Origin: an unicellular cyanobacterium SU2
GTDB lineage: Bacteria > Cyanobacteriota > Cyanobacteriia > Cyanobacteriales > Microcystaceae
NCBI GenBank assembly: GCA_002110465.1
Contig: NEED01000069.1
Span: forward strand, 186,001 to 250,000
Direction: 5' to 3'
DNA length: 64,000 bases
Below, piece after piece: positions 1 to 8,231 of the stretch. A program made the translations under genes and the position numbers. A model generated the notes under the pieces. It saw only the letters and a program-made list of their open reading frames with translations. It had not been told where the DNA came from and searched no databases. Each line of letters opens with the position of its first letter. Positions within the stretch are counted from its first letter, which is position 1.

Positions 1-574
1 AAATGATCCAACTGCGTCGAGTATGAACATTATAAGAATAAAGATTTAATCTCGTAATCTTTAGATTAGACCGAAATAGCCAGTCTTTAACCGCCATAGC
101 TGATGCAGCCGTTCGGTTGACTTTCACCATCGAATTAGTCACCGCAACTACCTTGAGGGGATCTAACCCAAGGGCGATAGCTTTGGCCGCGGTTAAATGG
201 GCTCGACTCTGATACCGAGTTAAATATTTTTGTTGATTAAATAACACCCCTGTTGTAATCATGAGTTGATAATTTTTCTTCTTAAACTCAGCGATCGCGC
301 CTTTGAGGGTTTCATCATTTACCCATCCTTCTACGACTAATACTTTCGCGTTCATCGGAACTGACACGGCGAGAAATGGTTGAATTGTGAGAAAGATAAA
401 GAGGGTTCCTGCGGTTATCAGCAATAAAACCAGACACCACCCCTGAAGCGTTAAAGTCCACTGGGGTTTATATTCTAATAATCCCCACAGTTGTTGAGAA
501 TGGGAAGAGTCGGAAACTGAGAGAACAATGGGAGAGGTCAAAAGATTGACCCCATCACCGAAATAACTATTCAC
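1..574 (-). CDS. YdcF/DUF218-like membrane-anchored protein (C-terminus cut by window edge)
   Basis: The minus strand is open from a GTG at 572-574 to the window edge (191 codons), so the C-terminus is missing. The GTG shares one base with the TAG of the upstream DUF2301 gene, which suggests translational coupling. Residues ~40-65 form one membrane segment. The part after it (VLVVEGWVNDE, then ITTGVLF, then a VNRTAASAMAVKDWL stretch and HTRRSW) resembles the DUF218/ElyC/SanA/YdcF fold, where a conserved Arg-Thr and a His-x-Arg-Arg close the active cleft. Proteins of this class are linked to envelope or exopolysaccharide functions, but their substrates are mostly unknown. The family call comes from motif memory and is moderate. 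Confidence 0.6.
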   Translation of the reverse strand, partial: MNSYFGDGVNLLTSPIVLSVSDSSHSQQLWGLLEYKPQWTLTLQGWCLVLLLITAGTLFIFLTIQPFLAVSVPMNAKVLVVEGWVNDETLKGAIAEFKKKNYQLMITTGVLFNQQKYLTRYQSRAHLTAAKAIALGLDPLKVVAVTNSMVKVNRTAASAMAVKDWLFRSNLKITRLNLYSYNVHTRRSWII

Positions 575-1236
575 TATGACGATACTGACACAGAACGCTG
601 TTGTTCAAGATAGGTAAAAACGGATTTGTCTCCAATATCGGGTGGAATTGCTTGAATTGCCTTGCGTAAACCGAAAATCAAAAATAAAATTCCCCAAATA
701 GCCAATAATACCTGTTCTACTATGACGGGTAAAATTCCTGTTAAATGTCCTAGTAAGAGACTGGGAACTACAAGGGTCAGAAATTTGGTTTCTAAGCGAT
801 TAAAACAAAAAGCTTCTTTAAAGTAAATTCCTGTTAAAGCAGCAAAGGTAAAGCCAACTCCGAATAAACTTAGGGGATGATCATACACAAATAAGCCTAG
901 GGGATCAGAACTTTGCCAAGCGATAATTAAGGCTGATATTGTCCCAATTAACCAAAATACCTGCAAAAGTCGATGGAGAGGACGGAGGTAAATATGAATG
1001 GTTGCCAGACTAATCCCTAATCCCACTGAAAATAGAGCAAATAAAGGGGTTAGCAATTTTAATCCCCACGGTTGTTCAACCATGATTAAGACTAAGATGG
1101 TGGCGATCGCAACGCTTAAGGCAGCTAAACATAACCCCGAACGATAAATGATGACCTCTCGGCGATCATCTTGAGTGATGGTAAATTCTCCAAATTGTCC
1201 TTGATAAACGACTAACTGGTCTGATTGACTCTCCAT
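574..1236 (-). CDS. DUF2301 family integral membrane protein
   Basis: This 220-aa protein has a polar N-terminal ~30 residues and then about six hydrophobic helices (roughly 32-52, 60-82, 90-108, 120-138, 150-170, 174-190), ending in a short polar tail. Length and layout match the DUF2301 family, found mainly in cyanobacteria and chloroplast-bearing lineages and without a known function. The ATG at 1234-1236 is the only good start. The stop overlaps the GTG of the downstream YdcF-like gene, so the two probably form an operon. No catalytic motif is visible. Confidence 0.75.
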   Translation of the reverse strand: MESQSDQLVVYQGQFGEFTITQDDRREVIIYRSGLCLAALSVAIATILVLIMVEQPWGLKLLTPLFALFSVGLGISLATIHIYLRPLHRLLQVFWLIGTISALIIAWQSSDPLGLFVYDHPLSLFGVGFTFAALTGIYFKEAFCFNRLETKFLTLVVPSLLLGHLTGILPVIVEQVLLAIWGILFLIFGLRKAIQAIPPDIGDKSVFTYLEQQRSVSVSS

Positions 1237-1665
1237 AAGATTTATCTCCCTCTTTCAACTCAATTGAACTCCTAAATCTTATCTTTTTTTCCTAAAATTT
1301 TATAAAATTTCCCTTCAATTATAAAGTCAACATTAAATTTTATTAGGGCTTCCTTTTTTTGTAAGCTATTATTTAAGATTTAGGTTATTTTATTGTAGCA
1401 ATTGATTCTAAACAAAGAGGATTTTAGCCTCGGAACTCAAATGTAAAATAATGCTATGATTGTAAGTTTTGAACATAACTATAGAGTTAGAATAACTATA
1501 GTAATAGATAAGGCGCTAGGTAAAGCGAGACAATTAGCGACCTACTTACATAATGTGTGAGGTGAGGAAGTGGAGCTATCCCAAAGCCTTTTTGCTAATG
1601 GGAAGTTCTTTAAAAATATAGCAGTAGCTATTAATCACTGCTTCTTACACTCTTTGGAGGTCAAA
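1237..1665. other. Intergenic region upstream of cop23, divergent promoters
   Basis: About 430 bp lie between the divergent DUF2301 gene and cop23. The region is AT-rich with no convincing ORF. The direct repeat ATAACTATAG occurs at 1475-1484 and again at 1492-1501, 17 bp apart and therefore not on one helical face. It could be a regulator site or part of the cop23 promoter. An open frame from GTG 1570 runs into cop23 but lacks a Shine-Dalgarno sequence. Confidence 0.5.
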
Positions 1666-2361
1666 ATGGTTAACAATTCAGTTAAAGTTGTTGCGGCAAG
1701 TGCTTTAGCCACTCTTGGTTTACTAAGCATAATTTCTGGAGCCGAAGCTCATCCTAAATATCCCCAGTACAACATGATTTCAGAAGGATTTCCTTCTACT
1801 GTAGACTGGGAAAGCAGCCGTGCAGTTACTCCCCATGTTCAAGAAAAGGTTGTTTTTGCCTGTGAAGCTCAAGGGGATGGAACTTTCGCCACTGTTGAAA
1901 AAGTAGTACGGGAAACAATGGACCCCGATCACTACCCTGTGTATTCCACAGAAGATATTTCTGCTGAGTACGGACTAGATGGCCAGCCGATGATGGTTTG
2001 GACAGCAACCCTGCCTTCTAACCATCCTGATGGAGCCTACATTCCGGAAAGTCGTTGTCAAACCGTTAGTGCTCGCTTAACCAATCTTTCCTACGCCTTT
2101 GGTTTAGTTACCCCCGAACAGGTAGCACAACTTAGCGAATCTAGCTTAGTGGGAACAGTTAATGGAGAAAAGGTCATCTTTTTATCCCAAGATCCTAAAG
2201 ATGCGTCCACAAGAAACGTAATCTTTACCCTTAAGCCTGAAAACGCACAGCAAGCAGCTACAACCCTTACCCAATTCAAAATTGGTGTTTCTGGCGGTAT
2301 TGCCGAAGGGATTGGTGGTCCTGACCTTGTTGTTGAGGAATTGCCTCCTGTTGTGGAATAA
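1666..2361 (+). CDS. COP23 domain protein, secreted
   Basis: This 231-aa protein starts at the ATG at 1666, which has a strong GGAGG Shine-Dalgarno 5 bp upstream. The frame continues back to a GTG at 1570, but that extension would bury the signal peptide. Residues 1-28 form a Sec-type signal (VKVVAASALATLGLLSIISGAEA, cleaved before HPKYP). The mature part has the VVFACEAQGDGTFATV segment and a second Cys in ESRCQTVS, typical of the COP23 family. That family was named for the 23-kDa circadian oscillating polypeptide of Cyanothece RF-1. The biochemical role is unknown. A strong terminator follows the gene. Confidence 0.8.
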   Translation: MVNNSVKVVAASALATLGLLSIISGAEAHPKYPQYNMISEGFPSTVDWESSRAVTPHVQEKVVFACEAQGDGTFATVEKVVRETMDPDHYPVYSTEDISAEYGLDGQPMMVWTATLPSNHPDGAYIPESRCQTVSARLTNLSYAFGLVTPEQVAQLSESSLVGTVNGEKVIFLSQDPKDASTRNVIFTLKPENAQQAATTLTQFKIGVSGGIAEGIGGPDLVVEELPPVVE

Positions 2362-2426
2362 GTCACGTTTCGGGGAAAGAACACTTCAATCATTTTGTTC
2401 TTTCCTACTTGATTCGGTTAATCTGC

Positions 2427-2463
2427 TAGAGAGTAAGCCCCGATGCTACTCTCTATTTTTTTT
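2427..2463 (+). terminator. Intrinsic terminator after cop23
   Basis: A perfect 9-bp inverted repeat (TAGAGAGTA at 2427-2435, TACTCTCTA at 2447-2455) with an 11-nt loop is followed by eight T residues at 2456-2463. It lies 65 bp after the cop23 stop. Its right arm overlaps the last codon of the convergent rppB gene, so the terminator is embedded in rppB coding sequence. Confidence 0.85.
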
Positions 2464-3823
2464 CCGTAGTTGTAGTTTGTGAGGGGAGATAAATCTTGAA
2501 TAGGCTACCTGTCCCTAGTTGACTTTTAACCGTAATACAACCTTGATGATGATGGGCGATCGCTTGTGCAATAGCTAACCCTAACCCAGTTCCTCCGGTT
2601 TTTCTATTTCGGGTACTATCCACACGATAAAATCGCTCAAAAATTCGCTTTTGTACTTCTTTTGGAATCCCAATACCAGTATCTTGCATTATAATCAATG
2701 CAGTGTTTTCTTTTGTCTTTAAACTAACCATAATTTGACCACCACTAGGTGTATATTGAATAGCATTGGCGATTAAATTTGAGACTAAACGATACAGTTG
2801 AGACTCATCTCCTGAAACATAAATTTTCTCATCAGGAATATATTCAATAAGATCAATATCCTTAATAGTTGCCAGTTCGGAAAATTCTTCGATCAAGTCA
2901 CTAACTAAATCATTTAAACAGCAAGATTGAAACTCATCAGAGGATGATTTTGCTTCAAGACTGGTTAACAATAATAAATCAGTGACTAAATTACTTAACC
3001 GTCTTCCCTGTCTTTCTAAAGTATGCAGCATTTTATTTAAATCTTGGGGTTGGGACGGGGATATCCTTAAAATCGCTTCTATGGTGGCTAAAAGACTGGC
3101 CAAAGGCGATCGCAGTTCATGGGCAGCATTAGCGGTAAATTGTTTTTGTTGTTGATAGGATTGATAAATAGGCTGCATGGCTAACCCCGAAAGCCACCAA
3201 CTGGATAGGATCACTAACCCTAATACTAGGGGAAACCCAAACATTAAAATGACTTGTATGCGTTTTACTTCAGCATCAAAGGGTTGTAATGTACGTCCTA
3301 GTTGTAAATAACCCCACGATGAATTAACAGCTAAATCATGGGTATGAGAACTGTGTAAAATAATGGTAAATTGATGATAACGAATACCATTACTGGTAAA
3401 AGTTTGCCATGGCTCAGAATTTAAACTTTTAGATAAATTATTCGGTTGATTAGGGGAAAAAGCTAACAGTTTACCCTGATAATCAAATAGACGAAGATAG
3501 TAAGTATTGCGATCGCTAATTCCTGTGGTATGTCTTTCAATTAAACTCGGATTAGAATTACAAGGTTGTCCCACTAAACACAATTCTGGCAGAATACGCT
3601 TTAATACCGTTGTCGGATTTTCTGAAGGGGGTAACATGGGTTCTAAACTGTCATGAAGGGTTCCAGCAATTGATTCTATTTCCCTCTCTATTGCCTGCCA
3701 ATTAGACTGAACCAAAGATCGATAAATTCCCAACCCCGATATACTTAAAATGACTCCCATTACCAAGGTGTACCAAACAGCTAACCGCAGACGACTATGA
3801 AGGAATAATTGGGAGGTTTTCAT
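2453..3823 (-). CDS. rppB: Two-component sensor histidine kinase RppB-like
   Basis: This 456-aa membrane kinase has TM helices at ~15-35 and ~190-213 that flank a ~155-residue extracytoplasmic sensor domain. A HisKA domain follows with the phosphoacceptor His235 in NAAHELRSPLASLL. The HATPase_c domain has an N box (LVSNLIANAIQYTP), G1 (DTGIGIP) and G2 (GTGLGLAIA). It lies just downstream of the RppA-type regulator and next to metal-export genes. In Synechocystis the equivalent pair (RppA/B, also called NrsR/S) has been linked to nickel and redox signalling. The ligand here is inferred from that context. A MITE-like inverted-repeat element separates it from rppA. Confidence 0.8.
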   Translation of the reverse strand: MKTSQLFLHSRLRLAVWYTLVMGVILSISGLGIYRSLVQSNWQAIEREIESIAGTLHDSLEPMLPPSENPTTVLKRILPELCLVGQPCNSNPSLIERHTTGISDRNTYYLRLFDYQGKLLAFSPNQPNNLSKSLNSEPWQTFTSNGIRYHQFTIILHSSHTHDLAVNSSWGYLQLGRTLQPFDAEVKRIQVILMFGFPLVLGLVILSSWWLSGLAMQPIYQSYQQQKQFTANAAHELRSPLASLLATIEAILRISPSQPQDLNKMLHTLERQGRRLSNLVTDLLLLTSLEAKSSSDEFQSCCLNDLVSDLIEEFSELATIKDIDLIEYIPDEKIYVSGDESQLYRLVSNLIANAIQYTPSGGQIMVSLKTKENTALIIMQDTGIGIPKEVQKRIFERFYRVDSTRNRKTGGTGLGLAIAQAIAHHHQGCITVKSQLGTGSLFKIYLPSQTTTTEKK

Positions 3824-3841
3824 TCATTCAATAGTAACTTG

Positions 3842-3996
3842 TGTAGGGTGGGCAAATGACAATAGATTTCCTTATTAATCATCAATTCATGTTATTTTGC
3901 CCACCTAACCTTATTCAAGCGCAATAGGATCATGGTGGGCAAATAACCACAATTAACTATCCATCGTTCAAGATAACTGAATTTGCCCACCCTACA
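3842..3996. repeat. MITE-like element with 16-bp perfect terminal inverted repeats
   Basis: The arm TGTAGGGTGGGCAAAT at 3842-3857 is repeated in perfect inversion at 3981-3996. Two inner copies of the core, GCCCACC near 3899-3905 and GGTGGGC near 3934-3940, let the element fold as two adjacent hairpins. The 155-bp unit has no ORF. It sits between rppA and rppB, and its right end supplies the TAG stop codon of rppA (3992-3994). This arrangement is typical of non-autonomous palindromic repeats in cyanobacterial genomes. Mobility is inferred. Confidence 0.8.
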
Positions 3997-4699
3997 TTTT
4001 TGAAAGGGCAAAATTTGAGTTAAAGCGATACCCTTGACCTCGGATGGTTTCAATGGGACAAATACAGTTATAACTGGCCAATTTTCGTCTAATTAAGCGC
4101 ATTTGGGCAGCAACCACGTTACTCATGGGTTCCGCATCGAGATCCCATAGTTGACTACGAATTTTACTCCCTGAAATAATGCGATCGGGATGTTTCATTA
4201 AATAGGCAAAAATTTGGAATTCTTTGACGGTTAAAGGAATGGTTTGAGGGGGTTGGGTAACGTTGACACAGAGGGCGTTATTTGCGTCATCTAGGGTAAA
4301 TTGGCCGATGGTGAGGGTGTAGGGTTGGAAGTGGGGCGATCGTCGTTGTAATGCCCGTAATCGTGCCAGTAATTCCTCCATTATAAAGGGTTTAACCAGG
4401 TAATCATCGGCCCCTGCATCTAAACCAGTGATGCGGTTTTCTGGTTGTCCCAAAGCGGTTAACATCAACACAGGTAAGGGATTTTGATGGGATCTCAGTC
4501 GTTGACATAAGTCTAATCCTGACAGTTTGGGTAACAGCCAATCAATAATAGCTACACTGTAATCTGTCCATTGATTGTCTAAATAGTGCCACGCTTCCAC
4601 ACCATCTAAAACCCAATCAACGATATATTTTTCACTGACTAAAACCTGTTTTATGGCTAGTCCTAAATCTTCTTCGTCTTCTACTAGGAGAATTCGCAT
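3992..4699 (-). CDS. rppA: Two-component response regulator RppA-like (OmpR family)
   Basis: This 235-aa OmpR-type regulator has an N-terminal receiver domain with the acidic pocket in LVEDEED, phosphoacceptor Asp53 in AIIDWLLP, and the conserved Lys in DDYLVKPF. A C-terminal winged-helix DNA-binding domain follows (LTVKEFQIFAYLMKHPDRIIS, ending ETIRGQGYRF). It pairs with the kinase encoded downstream. Sequence and neighbourhood match the cyanobacterial RppA/NrsR group next to nickel and cobalt exporters. Its last residues and stop run into the repeat at 3842-3996, so insertion of that element may have reset the C-terminus. Confidence 0.82.
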   Translation of the reverse strand: MRILLVEDEEDLGLAIKQVLVSEKYIVDWVLDGVEAWHYLDNQWTDYSVAIIDWLLPKLSGLDLCQRLRSHQNPLPVLMLTALGQPENRITGLDAGADDYLVKPFIMEELLARLRALQRRSPHFQPYTLTIGQFTLDDANNALCVNVTQPPQTIPLTVKEFQIFAYLMKHPDRIISGSKIRSQLWDLDAEPMSNVVAAQMRLIRRKLASYNCICPIETIRGQGYRFNSNFALSKM

Positions 4700-4757
4700 T
4701 GTAAAAAAATGCTGTTACAAATCTATTTTATTCTACTTAAATTACTTTTATTCCATA

Positions 4758-6683
4758 TTACAGCAATAAACGTAGACCACTCAAAATTACCAAAACTGTA
4801 GAGCCTTCATGCCCAATTACCCCTAAAGGCATATTGATATTACCTGTAAAGTTGGCTATCAATAATAGAAAAATAAAAGACAGCGCAAAAGTAATGTTTT
4901 GTTTGATAATACGATTGGCACGACGACCGAGGCTAATTGCCTGAGATATTTTTTCTAGGCGATCGCTCATCAAGATTACATCGGCAGTTTCCAAAGCGAC
5001 ATCATTCCCAGCACCACCCATAGCTATACCGACTGTTGCCATAGCAAGTGCAGGGGCATCGTTAATCCCATCTCCTACCATTGCTACATTTTGATATTTT
5101 CGCTGTAGCTGTCGAATAACTGTCAATTTATCTTCTGGCAGAAGTTCGGCATGAATCATTTCTATGCCAAGGGATTGAGCAACACTATTAGCAGTAACTT
5201 GATTGTCCCCCGTCAGTAAAACTATTTGTTCAATACCCAATTGCTTTAATGCTCTGATCGATGCGGCTGCTTCTGGTCGAATAGCGTCAGCAACAGCAAT
5301 CGAACCGATAACCTTTTCAGCTTCAACCACCCAGACAACAGTTTTTCCTTGTTTTTCCAGGCGTTTATTTATCCGAACGAATTCGGGGTTTAAATGAGGT
5401 ATTTCTTGACGAATAAAAGCAGTTTTTCCTACTTTAACTGTTTTTCCCCCTACTTCACCGACAATTCCTAGACCCGTTTTTGCTTGTACTTGACTGGCAT
5501 TTTGCCACTGAAAGTTTTTCTCTAAAGCAGCTTGGGTAATTGCTTTGCCGATAGGATGTTCCGAACAAGATTCTAAGGCAGCAGCTAACTTTAAAACCCG
5601 ATCGCTCTTTTCCCCTACTACGGAAACAATCTCTGCCACCTCTAATTTTCCCGTAGTTAGAGTACCAGTTTTATCAAAGGCGATCGCTTTTATTTTGCCA
5701 ATTTTCTCTAATTGTCCCCCATTCTTAAAGAGAATTCCCGATCTAGCACCACGAGCAATTCCTGATAGCAGAGTAGGCATAATTGAAGCCATCAAAGCGC
5801 AGGGAGAAGCTACAACTAAAAAGATTAAGGCTCGATAAATTGTTGTTTCCCAGTCCCAACTTAATAACAACGGTGGTAAAATTACCAACAATAACCCGAT
5901 TAACACGATAACTCGCGCATAGCCTCGCTCGAATCGTTCGATAAACTGCTGAGACGGAGGAGCTTCAGTTTGTGCTTTTTCTACTAAGCGAATCACTCGT
6001 TGAATAAGACTGTTTTTGGGCAATTGAGCTACTTTTACTTTCAAAGCTCCATTCCCGTTAAGCGTACCAGCAAAGACTTCATCTCCCACCTGCTTATCTA
6101 CAGGAATAGACTCTCCAGTAATTGATGCTTGGTTAACATTCGTCCAACCTTCTATAATGATTCCATCAACAGGAATCAATTCTCCTGGTCTAACTAATAC
6201 TAAATCCCCTATTTGTAATTGGGCGAGGGCAATTTCAAGTTGTCGTTCCTCTTGGATGACTATAGCCGTATTTGGTGCAGTTGCCATTAAAGAACTAATA
6301 TTTCGCTCCGTGCGCTCCATGGCAATACTTTCTAAAGCACCACTAACTGCAAAAATCAGAATCAATACTCCCCCATCGATTATTAAATAATAGTCTTGTT
6401 GCCATAAACCTAAAATAGCTGCCCCTAAAGCAGCCACGATCATGAGCAAATCTACATCTAACTCTCGTTCTGTAAATAGAGTCGTTAATCCTTCTTTTGT
6501 GCTTTCATAACCGCCAATTACGTAACCGATGGGAAAAATTAACAAAGCAAGACCAATCCAACCCAGATGAAGACTTAACCAGCCCAAAAAGATGAGAATT
6601 GCACAAGCAGCAGCAGCAAAAGTGTCTGGATACTTCTGTAAAAGTCGATAGAAAGAGAAGTTAGATAGATATCTTGGAGTCAT
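4758..6683 (-). CDS. coaT: Cobalt-type P1B-4 heavy-metal ATPase CoaT
   Basis: This 641-aa metal-exporting P-type ATPase has no N-terminal metal-binding domain. It carries the phosphatase loop TGES, the SPC metal-site motif in a TM helix (VVASPCALMAS), the phosphorylation motif DKTGT, the HP dipeptide (SEHPIGKA), TGDN and GDGINDAP. The last TM helix carries HEGST at ~625-629. SPC plus HEG(G/S)T defines subgroup P1B-4, which exports Co2+ and in some cases Zn2+ or Fe2+. It is divergent from the CoaR sensor across a MerR-type operator, exactly as in Synechocystis. It lowers cytosolic cobalt, and coaR is its likely activator. Confidence 0.88.
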   Translation of the reverse strand: MTPRYLSNFSFYRLLQKYPDTFAAAACAILIFLGWLSLHLGWIGLALLIFPIGYVIGGYESTKEGLTTLFTERELDVDLLMIVAALGAAILGLWQQDYYLIIDGGVLILIFAVSGALESIAMERTERNISSLMATAPNTAIVIQEERQLEIALAQLQIGDLVLVRPGELIPVDGIIIEGWTNVNQASITGESIPVDKQVGDEVFAGTLNGNGALKVKVAQLPKNSLIQRVIRLVEKAQTEAPPSQQFIERFERGYARVIVLIGLLLVILPPLLLSWDWETTIYRALIFLVVASPCALMASIMPTLLSGIARGARSGILFKNGGQLEKIGKIKAIAFDKTGTLTTGKLEVAEIVSVVGEKSDRVLKLAAALESCSEHPIGKAITQAALEKNFQWQNASQVQAKTGLGIVGEVGGKTVKVGKTAFIRQEIPHLNPEFVRINKRLEKQGKTVVWVVEAEKVIGSIAVADAIRPEAAASIRALKQLGIEQIVLLTGDNQVTANSVAQSLGIEMIHAELLPEDKLTVIRQLQRKYQNVAMVGDGINDAPALAMATVGIAMGGAGNDVALETADVILMSDRLEKISQAISLGRRANRIIKQNITFALSFIFLLLIANFTGNINMPLGVIGHEGSTVLVILSGLRLLL

Positions 6684-6710
6684 TGACTGAGAAAATCTGA
6701 TTACTCTCTC

Positions 6711-6742
6711 AAGATAAACCTTGACATTAATGTTAAGGTCAA
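6711..6742 (-). promoter_or_regulatory. coaT promoter with MerR-type operator (CoaR site)
   Basis: Read toward coaT, a -35 TTGACC (6737-6742) and a -10 TATCTT (6711-6716) are separated by an overlong 20-bp spacer. A 22-bp near-perfect palindrome (6718-6739, one mismatched pair) fills that spacer. This is the geometry used by MerR-family activators, which underwind the DNA to align the two elements. The site lies between divergent coaR and coaT, which fits cobalt-dependent activation of coaT by CoaR. Confidence 0.8.
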
Positions 6743-6786
6743 GAAAATAAATCCCACTTTGCCAAAAACATCAATAATTGCCTTAA

Positions 6787-7911
6787 ATGTCTACTGAATA
6801 TTTAACTATTAAAAAACTTACGGAGACAGTAGGAGGAGGAATAACGCCCCGCATGGTGCGTCACTATCATCAAATAGGTTTACTACCCGAAGCCATTAGA
6901 TCGCCGAGTAACTACCGTCTCTATACCCAAAACCATGTCCAGTATCTACGATGGATTGTGGCACTCAAACAACAAGGATTTCAATTAGAACATATCCGCA
7001 AGCTACTAGAAAATCAATTAGAACCAGAAGCGAATGTTACGCTGCTCACTCGACTACAGCCCCATTACTATTCGATTATCCAACAGATAACTCGACTGCG
7101 ACAAACCGCATCAGCATTAGAAAGATTGCTAGGAGGTGATCGCTCTTGTCAAACTGTTCGAGCAAAAGCAATTGCCCAAATCAAGCAGTTGAATGCCGAG
7201 CAGATTGAGTTGGAGGATGAGTTAGACCAAATAGATTCTCTTTGGAAAGCTTTTGATGCTTCGATCCTAGCTCACCCAGAAGCGTTTGAAGAATCCCTAC
7301 AAAATCTTTTACCCGATTTATCGGGGCGATCGGAAATTGAAGTTGATTTGATTTCTCAACTGGTACTAGCCTGTGGAGATGTAAGTTTGGTGCATTTTCT
7401 CAAAATCAGTCAGCAAGCGATCGCGGCTGCTCGCTCCCGACTAAAATCTGGCTGTCAGATAATTGGAGATGTTCGGGCGATCACTGCTATTTTAGATCGT
7501 CCTCGTCTTGCCCATCTCGGATGTCGTGTCGATACCTTAATCGATAATCCGCACATTACTAGTGCTGCCGAAGCTGAACAAGAATTTTTCCATAGCAAAC
7601 CTTGGCAAGAAAAATTACTCCACCTAGAACCTGGCTGTATTGTAGTCGTCGGCTATGCTCCATCCATATTGGTAAGTATCTGTCAAGCAGTAAAAAATAG
7701 ACAATTAAAACCTGCTTTAGTTATTGGGATGCCCGTTGGCTTTAGTCATGCTCCTGCTGCTAAACGCTTGCTAATCGATTCTGACGTACCTTTTATTACT
7801 ATTTCAGGAACTTTTGGGGGCGGATTATTAGCAGGAACGGCATTAAATGCGATCGCTCAATCTACAATTGAAAAGCCAGATTGCCACTGTTACTTAGGCG
7901 TTACTGAATAA
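6787..7911 (+). CDS. coaR: Cobalt-sensing MerR-family activator CoaR with precorrin isomerase-like domain
   Basis: This 374-aa protein has an N-terminal MerR DNA-binding domain (ITPRMVRHYHQIGLLPEAIR; LRWIVALKQQGFQLEHIRKLL) and a coiled region. The C-terminal half resembles precorrin-8X methylmutase (CobH/CbiC), with RPRLAHLGCRVDTLI, PCI-type segments and VVGYAP. It ends in a Cys-His-Cys motif (C366-H367-C368), the cobalt-sensing signature of Synechocystis CoaR. It activates coaT in response to Co2+ and may also sense the tetrapyrrole pathway through the isomerase-like domain. The divergent promoter with a 20-bp spacer supports the call. Confidence 0.9.
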   Translation: MSTEYLTIKKLTETVGGGITPRMVRHYHQIGLLPEAIRSPSNYRLYTQNHVQYLRWIVALKQQGFQLEHIRKLLENQLEPEANVTLLTRLQPHYYSIIQQITRLRQTASALERLLGGDRSCQTVRAKAIAQIKQLNAEQIELEDELDQIDSLWKAFDASILAHPEAFEESLQNLLPDLSGRSEIEVDLISQLVLACGDVSLVHFLKISQQAIAAARSRLKSGCQIIGDVRAITAILDRPRLAHLGCRVDTLIDNPHITSAAEAEQEFFHSKPWQEKLLHLEPGCIVVVGYAPSILVSICQAVKNRQLKPALVIGMPVGFSHAPAAKRLLIDSDVPFITISGTFGGGLLAGTALNAIAQSTIEKPDCHCYLGVTE

Positions 7912-7960
7912 ACAGTTGATCTTAGTCTCAAGTTTCTTCTTTTATTAACCTTTTAGTTAG

Positions 7961-8182
7961 TTAGGTAGTAGTCTCATTGGAGCTACGGTTTTCGGTTTCG
8001 TTTATCTAATGTTTCAGCCTGATTCAAAGTATCAGGGACAATGGCATGAACATGAACATATCCATGATGACCATCATCAACATCATCATTCGTCAAATTT
8101 AGTTGTTAATCAAAACGCTCACACTCATCTACACTTTCATAGAACCTTAAGAGATTTCACCTCAATTTCACCTAACCTATGA
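7961..8182 (+). pseudogene. C-terminal remnant of a membrane transporter with His-rich tail
   Basis: After an in-frame TAG (7958-7960) the frame reads one membrane helix (SSLIGATVFGFVYLMF) followed by a histidine-rich tail (EHEHIHDDHHQHHH, HTHLHFH) and stops at 8180-8182. There is no usable start upstream of the helix; an internal ATG at 8009 would give 57 aa. A last TM helix plus a metal-binding tail is typical of nickel/cobalt exporters such as NrsD-like permeases. The fragment lies between coaR and RND export genes. It is probably a decayed metal permease, but an expressed small His-rich protein from ATG 8009 cannot be ruled out. Confidence 0.5.
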
Positions 8183-8231
8183 CAAACTATTAAAAATTTT
8201 GGAGCAACCCTGCTTTTTGTGAGGAGTTATT

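Noticed and set aside
1570-1665. GTG-initiated extension of cop23
   Set aside because: The extension has no Shine-Dalgarno and would place 32 polar residues ahead of a clean signal peptide; ATG 1666 has a strong GGAGG.
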